Source: Burkholderia sp. WAC0059
GTDB taxonomy: Bacteria; Pseudomonadota; Gammaproteobacteria; Burkholderiales; Burkholderiaceae
Assembly: GCF_002870125.1 (NCBI RefSeq)
Contig: NZ_PNEO01000025.1
Location: forward strand, 1-64,000
Direction: 5' to 3'
DNA length: 64,000 bases
Positions 59,668 through 64,000 of this stretch are shown here, one piece after another (the stretch's first letter is position 1; each line of letters begins with the position of its first letter). The notes under the pieces are model-generated. The model saw only the letters and a list, made by a program, of their open reading frames with translations. It had not been told where the DNA came from and did no database searches. The position numbers were made by a program, and so were the translations under genes.

Positions 59668-59708
59668 CCAGACGGTCGGATGATGGCCCGATATTGATGA
59701 GGACGATC

Positions 59709-60455
59709 ATGAAACAGACATCCATCCTGCACATGTCGTTGTATCGGTCGGCACGGCGACCGGCCGCCCGGCTCCTCGCTGCGCTGTGTGCGTCGGCACT
59801 CGTGGCGATGGTTCCGTCTGCGGCGCACGCGCAGGGTATTCCGGTATTCGATGCGTCGGCCGTCGCGCAGATACTGCTGACGGTGAGTAACCTGAAGCAG
59901 CAGGTCCAGCAACTGATGACGACGTACAACGCGCTGACCGGCGTGCGGGGCTTCGGCAGTCTCCTGAGCAGCCCGGTCGTCGCGCAGTCGCTGCCGTCTA
60001 ACTGGCAGAGCCTCTATACGGCCATCCAGCAGGGTGGTTACGCGGGACTGACGGGCGCCGCGCAGACACTGCGCTCGGCGAGCGAAATCTACAATTGCCA
60101 GAACCAGGCGGGCATTGACCAGCAGGTCTGCCAGCGTGCGCTGAACAAGCCGTTCCAGGACAAGGCGCTGGCCGAACAGGCCTACCAGACCGAGCTCAAT
60201 GAACTCGATCAGGTGCAGGCGCTGGTGCAGCAGATCAACCAGACCCAGGACCCGAAAGGGATTGCCGAACTGCAGGGCCGCATTGCCGGCGAGCAGGCTG
60301 CGATCCAGCAGGAAACGACGAAGCTGCAACTGTTCAGGATGATGGCCGAGACCGAAGACCATCTCGTCGCCGAGCAGCAGCATGAACTGGATCTGAAGCG
60401 CTCGTCGAGCGACCAGCGCGCCCAGGACCGGCTGACACCGGTGACGTTCGACTGA
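59709..60455 (+). CDS. virB5: VirB5 minor pilin
   Basis: A 248-aa exported protein. The signal peptide spans about residues 1-38 (MKQTSILHMSLYRSARRPAA ... AAHA-QGIPVFD). Long helices and Gln-rich coiled-coil segments (QQVQQLMTTYNALTG ... LAEQAYQTELNELDQVQALV) fit VirB5 at the pilus tip. A gagga site precedes the ATG at 59709. The in-frame ATG at 59697 is possible but has no site. In many operons virB5 precedes virB6; here it follows. Confidence 0.85.
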   Translation: MKQTSILHMSLYRSARRPAARLLAALCASALVAMVPSAAHAQGIPVFDASAVAQILLTVSNLKQQVQQLMTTYNALTGVRGFGSLLSSPVVAQSLPSNWQSLYTAIQQGGYAGLTGAAQTLRSASEIYNCQNQAGIDQQVCQRALNKPFQDKALAEQAYQTELNELDQVQALVQQINQTQDPKGIAELQGRIAGEQAAIQQETTKLQLFRMMAETEDHLVAEQQHELDLKRSSSDQRAQDRLTPVTFD

Positions 60456-60471
60456 CGACGGGGTACCGGTC

Positions 60472-60657
60472 ATGAACAGGTTGCTTTCAGTAATTTTAGT
60501 AATACTTATTATATCGGGAGAAGGATGCAGCAGCGGACCTCATCCGCTGCCGATGCCGGACGGCCGTCATCAGGTGCCCGTCAATCCGGTACCAGCCGCG
60601 TCCAGCGCGGTGGCGACATCGGGCGTCCCCGGAAACCTTGCCGGAGGTGCGGCATGA
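60472..60657 (+). CDS. virB7: VirB7-like lipoprotein
   Basis: A 61-aa protein. The N terminus MNRLLSVILVILIISGEGCS has a hydrophobic run ending in a Cys that could be a lipobox (unusual Glu at -2). The tail is Pro/Ala-rich. Position and size match VirB7, which stabilises VirB9 in the outer-membrane core. The first 40 bp are strikingly AT-rich inside a GC-rich operon. Its TGA overlaps the virB8 ATG. Confidence 0.75.
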   Translation: MNRLLSVILVILIISGEGCSSGPHPLPMPDGRHQVPVNPVPAASSAVATSGVPGNLAGGAA

Positions 60658-61391
60658 CGCTCTTCAAACATCCGGCGTCACCACTCGACTGGGAAGCCTC
60701 CATCGTCCAGATGCAGGAGCGTTCCGAGCGCCGTGCGTGGCAGGTTGCGAAGGTCGCCTCGGTCATCGCCGTGGCGTGCGCGGTGGCGTTCGCGTCGATG
60801 CTGCCGTTCTACCGGCTGATTCCGCTGCCGATCGAGGTCGACCGGTTGACGGGTGAGGCCGAGGTCATCGACGTGCTGGATGCCCGGCACGTGAAGCTGA
60901 CCGAACTGGTCGACAGGCACTGGCTGTCGACCTATGTGCAGGCACGCGAACGCTATTTCTGGCCGTTCCTGCAGATGGACTACGACACCGTGCGCGTGAT
61001 GAGTGATGGGCAGGCCGAGCGGGACTACGAGCAGATTTACGCCGGCCCCGATGCGCTCGACAAGATGCTCGGGCCGGATGTCGAGCGCCGGATCAAGGTG
61101 CTGTCGACGAGCCTGCCGCCCGGCGAGCCGGGGCGGGCCGTCGTGCACTTCATGCGGACGACGGTCGATCATGGTCAGGCCGGCCGGCCCGAATGCTTCC
61201 TCGCGACGATCGCCTACCAGTACAGGCCGAAGCTGCTGCAGCGGGAGCGCGAAGGCACGCTCAATCCGCTGGGTTTCAAGGTGACGGCCTATAGCCGTGA
61301 CGTGGATTACGGTGTCTGCCAGGACAGCACGGCATCCGGTGCGGTGACGTCCACGCACACGGCCACCTTGTCGACGGAGGTCCAGCGATGA
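60654..61391 (+). CDS. virB8: VirB8 assembly factor
   Basis: A 245-aa bitopic inner-membrane protein. The N-terminal cytoplasmic segment of ~37 residues is followed by one helix (VAKVASVIAVACAVAFASMLPFYRL) and the NTF2-like periplasmic domain (LTELVDRHWLSTYVQARERYFW; MLGPDVERRIKVLSTSLPPG). It nucleates secretion complex assembly. ATGA overlaps both virB7 and virB9 fix the ends. Confidence 0.9.
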   Translation: MTLFKHPASPLDWEASIVQMQERSERRAWQVAKVASVIAVACAVAFASMLPFYRLIPLPIEVDRLTGEAEVIDVLDARHVKLTELVDRHWLSTYVQARERYFWPFLQMDYDTVRVMSDGQAERDYEQIYAGPDALDKMLGPDVERRIKVLSTSLPPGEPGRAVVHFMRTTVDHGQAGRPECFLATIAYQYRPKLLQREREGTLNPLGFKVTAYSRDVDYGVCQDSTASGAVTSTHTATLSTEVQR

Positions 61392-62326
61392 ATCCGAATC
61401 CTGTTCTGCGGGCTTTCCGGCTGGGTATCGCATGCGCGCTGACAGCGCTGGCGGCCACGTCTGTACTGGCCGTCCAGATTCCGGGCTATCGCGGCGATAG
61501 CCGCGTGCGGCAGGTGCAGTACGACGAGAACGAGGTCGTGCAGGTCGCGACGCAGCGCGGTGCCGGTACCGAGATCGTGCTGGGCACAGGTGAGCATATT
61601 GAACGCGTTGGCATGGGCGACAGCGGCGAGGCTGAGGGCTGTGGCCGCGCGCCAGCCGATCGTGCAGGCGATGTCGATGCGTCTGTTCCCGACTGGAAGA
61701 TTTCCGCCTGCAAGGGCGATTCGGACATCTTCCTGAAACCGGGTGGCCACGCACACGACACGAACCTGATCGTGCATACCGACCGGCACGACTATGCGTT
61801 CGATCTGATGGTCCTGCCTGCGACGCGGGCCGGCAATGAAGGCGTGATGTATCGCGTCACGTTCTCGTACCGGGACGAACTCGCCGCGCACGACACGGCC
61901 CGGACCGAGGCGAACCAGATCGTGCAGCGCGAGGCAGCACCCGCCGCGAAGCGCAATCTCGCGTACACGATGCAGACCGTGCCGGGCTCTGACGACATCG
62001 TGCCGTCGGCGATGTGGGACGACGGGCGTTTCACGTATATCGAAATCCCGGGCAACCGGAAGATTCCTTCGGTCTTCCGGGTCGCGGAGGATGGGTCGGA
62101 GCACGTGCCGGACAAGCACATGGAAGGAGACCGGATCGTCCTGCATGAAGTGGCGCGGCGCTGGGTGCTGCGCCTTGGCAGCGAGGCGGTCGAACTGTGG
62201 AACAACGCATACGACCTGGATGGCGTGCCGCCGGTCAACGGGACGACCGTGCCGGGCGTGATCCGCACGCTGAAAATGCCGCCGATGCCGGCTAGCCAGG
62301 CCACACAGGGAGGCGGCGATGAGTGA
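61388..62326 (+). CDS. virB9: VirB9 outer-membrane core component
   Basis: A 312-aa periplasmic protein. Signal peptide to about residue 28 (LAATSVLA-VQIPGYRGD). VirB9/TrbG characters include SRVRQVQYDENEVVQVATQRG, DIFLKPGGHAHDTNLIVHTDRH and VWDDGRFTYIEIPGNRKIPSVF-type segments (here AMWDDGRFTYIEIPGN). It forms the core complex with VirB7 and VirB10. Starts with an ATGA overlap of virB8. Confidence 0.92.
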   Translation: MNPNPVLRAFRLGIACALTALAATSVLAVQIPGYRGDSRVRQVQYDENEVVQVATQRGAGTEIVLGTGEHIERVGMGDSGEAEGCGRAPADRAGDVDASVPDWKISACKGDSDIFLKPGGHAHDTNLIVHTDRHDYAFDLMVLPATRAGNEGVMYRVTFSYRDELAAHDTARTEANQIVQREAAPAAKRNLAYTMQTVPGSDDIVPSAMWDDGRFTYIEIPGNRKIPSVFRVAEDGSEHVPDKHMEGDRIVLHEVARRWVLRLGSEAVELWNNAYDLDGVPPVNGTTVPGVIRTLKMPPMPASQATQGGGDE

Positions 62327-63695
62327 CGACCTGGATCGTCCGTCGGTACCGGAATCTTCGGGGCTGGAAGCGCTGCGGGGCCCAGCCCCTGTGCCGACCG
62401 ATGGGCAGCATGCGGATTTATACGATGTGCCGCCGACGCCGGAACGCAGGGGACCTGCCGACGTGACCGCTGCTGATCAAGCAAGCCCGGCGAGTACAGG
62501 TAGCGCGAGCACGCAGTCTGCGGGCACACCGGCGCGTGAACGTGGCGACCCTGCGAAGCCTGAGCATCCGGACGGTTTTCCCGATCTCGACCGGCATCGG
62601 CCGGGGGCGGGCGAGATCGCGAAGCGCTGGCTGGGTATCTTGGCGTTCGTGGCCGTCACGCTGGCCGGCGCGATCTGGGCCGTGCATCGTGTGGTGACGC
62701 AGCACCAGGCGGACGCGAAGCACGCGCGCGACGCGGCAAACGACAGGCCGGCTGGCGGCCGCTCGTTCGACACCGCTGTACCTGTCAGCAGCACCGTGGC
62801 GCAGGAGACTTCCGGCGCGTCCGGCACGGTATCCCTATCTGTCGTGGGGCAGTCCGCGCTCACCACGTCGCCGGATCATCGTCCGGGGCCATCGGCATCG
62901 GCACCGTCGCATCCGGTCATGAGTTGGTACGACGCGGACCTGATCGTCGGTTCGGGCGATGCACCTGCCGGGAGCGGCGAGACAGGTGGCAGCTCTGGCA
63001 GTACGTCTGGCAGCGAGCGCAGATCGCCCCTCGCAGCCGTTGCGGCGGGCGCTCCGTCCAGTGCCTTGACGGCAGCACTTTCGCCCACGCAGATTCACGC
63101 GGTCCAGGCGGGCCTGACCGGAAACCGCGACCTGCGTCTGTCGGCCGGCGCAAAGATTCCCTGTGCGGGCGACACGGCGTTCGATTCGACGCTGGCTGGC
63201 ATCAGCACCTGCACGGTGACGTCCGACGTGTATTCGGACAACGGCCATGTATTGCTGATCGAGCGCGGTTCGACAGTCAATACCGAGTTCCGCTCGGCGC
63301 CCGCCCAGGGCCAGCGGCGCGTGTTCATCCTGTCGGCACGTATCCAGACGCCGGGCGGCGTCAGGGTGCAGATCGATTCGCCGGCCGCTGACGCGCTCGG
63401 CCGCATGGGGATCGACGGCGAGGTGAACAACCACTGGGGCGAGCGTCTGGGCGCAGCCTTCCTGCTGTCGCTCGTGCAGGACTCGATCGGCTATCTTGCT
63501 TCGCGCAGCGATTCGTCAAATGGTACCGTGGTGTTCGAGAACACCCAGCAGACCGGCAACGACATGGCGGACCGGGTGCTCAACAGCACCATCAATATCC
63601 CGCCGACGATCACGAAGAACCAGGGTGCGGATTTCCTGATCGTGCTCGCGCGGGACATCGACTTCAGTAGTGTCTACCAACTGGAGGCAAAGTGA
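62319..63695 (+). CDS. virB10: VirB10 channel component
   Basis: A 458-aa energy-coupled spanning protein. A Pro/Asp-rich cytoplasmic N terminus (~100 aa) precedes one membrane helix (RWLGILAFVAVTLAGAIWAV, residues ~103-122). A Ser/Gly/Pro-rich periplasmic linker follows, then the C-terminal TrbI/VirB10 domain from about residue 255 (LSPTQIHAVQAGLTGNRDLRL ... GAKIPCAGDTAFDSTLAGI ... TVVFENTQQTGNDMADRVLN). An 8-bp overlap links it to virB9 and a 1-bp overlap to virB11. Confidence 0.92.
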   Translation: MSDDLDRPSVPESSGLEALRGPAPVPTDGQHADLYDVPPTPERRGPADVTAADQASPASTGSASTQSAGTPARERGDPAKPEHPDGFPDLDRHRPGAGEIAKRWLGILAFVAVTLAGAIWAVHRVVTQHQADAKHARDAANDRPAGGRSFDTAVPVSSTVAQETSGASGTVSLSVVGQSALTTSPDHRPGPSASAPSHPVMSWYDADLIVGSGDAPAGSGETGGSSGSTSGSERRSPLAAVAAGAPSSALTAALSPTQIHAVQAGLTGNRDLRLSAGAKIPCAGDTAFDSTLAGISTCTVTSDVYSDNGHVLLIERGSTVNTEFRSAPAQGQRRVFILSARIQTPGGVRVQIDSPAADALGRMGIDGEVNNHWGERLGAAFLLSLVQDSIGYLASRSDSSNGTVVFENTQQTGNDMADRVLNSTINIPPTITKNQGADFLIVLARDIDFSSVYQLEAK

Positions 63696-64000
63696 TGGAC
63701 GTGGCCGGACTCGACGAGCGTTTGCCGGCCGATGCTGCCCTGCGCATCCTGATGCCGGAGATCGCGGCGCTGCTCGCCACTGATGGCGTGACGGAACTGG
63801 TCGTCAATAAGGCGGGCGAGGCGATAACCGAAACGGAATCCGGCTGGCATTTCCACGAGATGCCTGATCTGACACTTGACCGGCTGGAAGCTATCGCAGT
63901 GGCGGTCGCGACCTTCACGAGCCAGGGTATCTCGGCGCAGCGGCCGATTCTCTCCGCGTTGCTGCCCGATGACGAGCGCATCCAGATTGTGATGCCACCA
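63695..64000 (+). CDS. virB11: VirB11 secretion ATPase, N-terminal part (cut by window end)
   Basis: The first 102 codons read MDVAGLDERLPADAALRILM, then PEIAALLATDGVTELVVNKA, which is the N-terminal domain of VirB11/GspE ATPases. ISAQRPILSALLPDDERIQI and VMPP then begin the catalytic part. The Walker motifs are beyond the window. Its ATG overlaps the virB10 stop (TGATG). Confidence 0.9.
   Translation, partial: MDVAGLDERLPADAALRILMPEIAALLATDGVTELVVNKAGEAITETESGWHFHEMPDLTLDRLEAIAVAVATFTSQGISAQRPILSALLPDDERIQIVMPP

Larger units (their letters stand above)
26756..64000. mobile_element. Integrative and conjugative element, left part (continues past window end)
   Basis: The left edge is the tRNA-Thr scar beside a tyrosine integrase. 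The content is typical of an ICE: int, catabolic cargo with IS debris, divergent HTH regulators, parA-parB, topoisomerase III and a virB-type secretion operon. The second attachment site, relaxase and coupling protein (VirD4) are not in the window. At least 37 kb belong to the element. The number of decayed genes and IS fragments between 28.6 and 48 kb shows the cargo was assembled in several steps. Confidence 0.85.

Noticed and set aside
1..64000. CRISPR arrays or phage structural genes
   Set aside because: No regularly spaced direct repeats of CRISPR type and no capsid, tail or terminase genes were seen; the integrase and HTH pair belong to a conjugative element.

Overview
The window looks like the chromosome of a GC-rich betaproteobacterium of the Burkholderia/Paraburkholderia group. 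The evidence is the arrangement minC-minD-minE, hemW-rdgB-rph opposite yicC-gmk-rpoZ-spoT, a Burkholderia-type trimeric porin, WaaC, a metabolite:H+ symporter and uniformly high GC. The species cannot be fixed from the sequence alone.

Region 1 (about 1-26.7 kb) is mostly core chromosome. It opens with the C-terminal end of an outer-membrane autotransporter, a proline-rich membrane-anchored protein and a TibC/BimC-type autotransporter heptosyltransferase. These are followed by map, a GNAT acetyltransferase, minCDE, a ClC channel, waaC, an MHS-type transporter, several small envelope proteins, tRNA-Ser, hemW-rdgB-rph, yicC-gmk-rpoZ-spoT, two identical tRNA-Arg genes, greB, a porin, a cold-shock gene with a long leader, an exonuclease/GIY-YIG fusion and a secreted chorismate mutase.

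Region 2 (26.76 kb to the end of the window) is an integrative and conjugative element. Its left edge is a 50-nt 3' fragment of a tRNA-Thr(CGU) gene that still has its terminator. A tyrosine integrase lies next to it, reading into the element. The cargo is an almost complete p-cumate-type (cmt) meta-cleavage operon: ferredoxin reductase, dioxygenase alpha and beta, ring-cleavage dioxygenase, dihydrodiol dehydrogenase, Rieske ferredoxin, decarboxylase, hydrolase, hydratase, acetaldehyde dehydrogenase and aldolase. A CymR-like TetR gene sits inside the operon, and a candidate CymR operator overlaps the operon promoter. Around it are scars: a 5'-truncated FadL-type porin gene joined to an IS110 fragment, IS5 and IS3 fragments, an IS110 transposase gene with two frameshifts, an aryl-alcohol dehydrogenase tail, a TonB stub and an exbD with a nonsense codon. 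Two AraC-family regulators, an SDR and an aromatic-aldehyde dehydrogenase form a second catabolic patch.

Region 3 (48.2-64 kb) is the element's backbone. It starts with a divergent pair of HTH regulators that share CTAG-cored palindromic operators. Next is a promoter-to-terminator transcription unit that appears to encode a structured non-coding RNA of about 150 nt. Then come parA-parB, a secreted Cys-containing protein, a VirB1-type transglycosylase, topoisomerase III and virB2, virB3-4 (fused), virB6, virB5, virB7, virB8, virB9, virB10 and virB11 (cut by the window end). No relaxase or coupling protein is visible, and the right attachment site lies beyond the window.

The most unusual items are the candidate structured RNA upstream of parA, the CTAG operator cluster, the cmt island with its predicted CymR operator, the Asp-to-Ala change in the VirB4 Walker B motif and the autotransporter glycosylation locus at the left edge.
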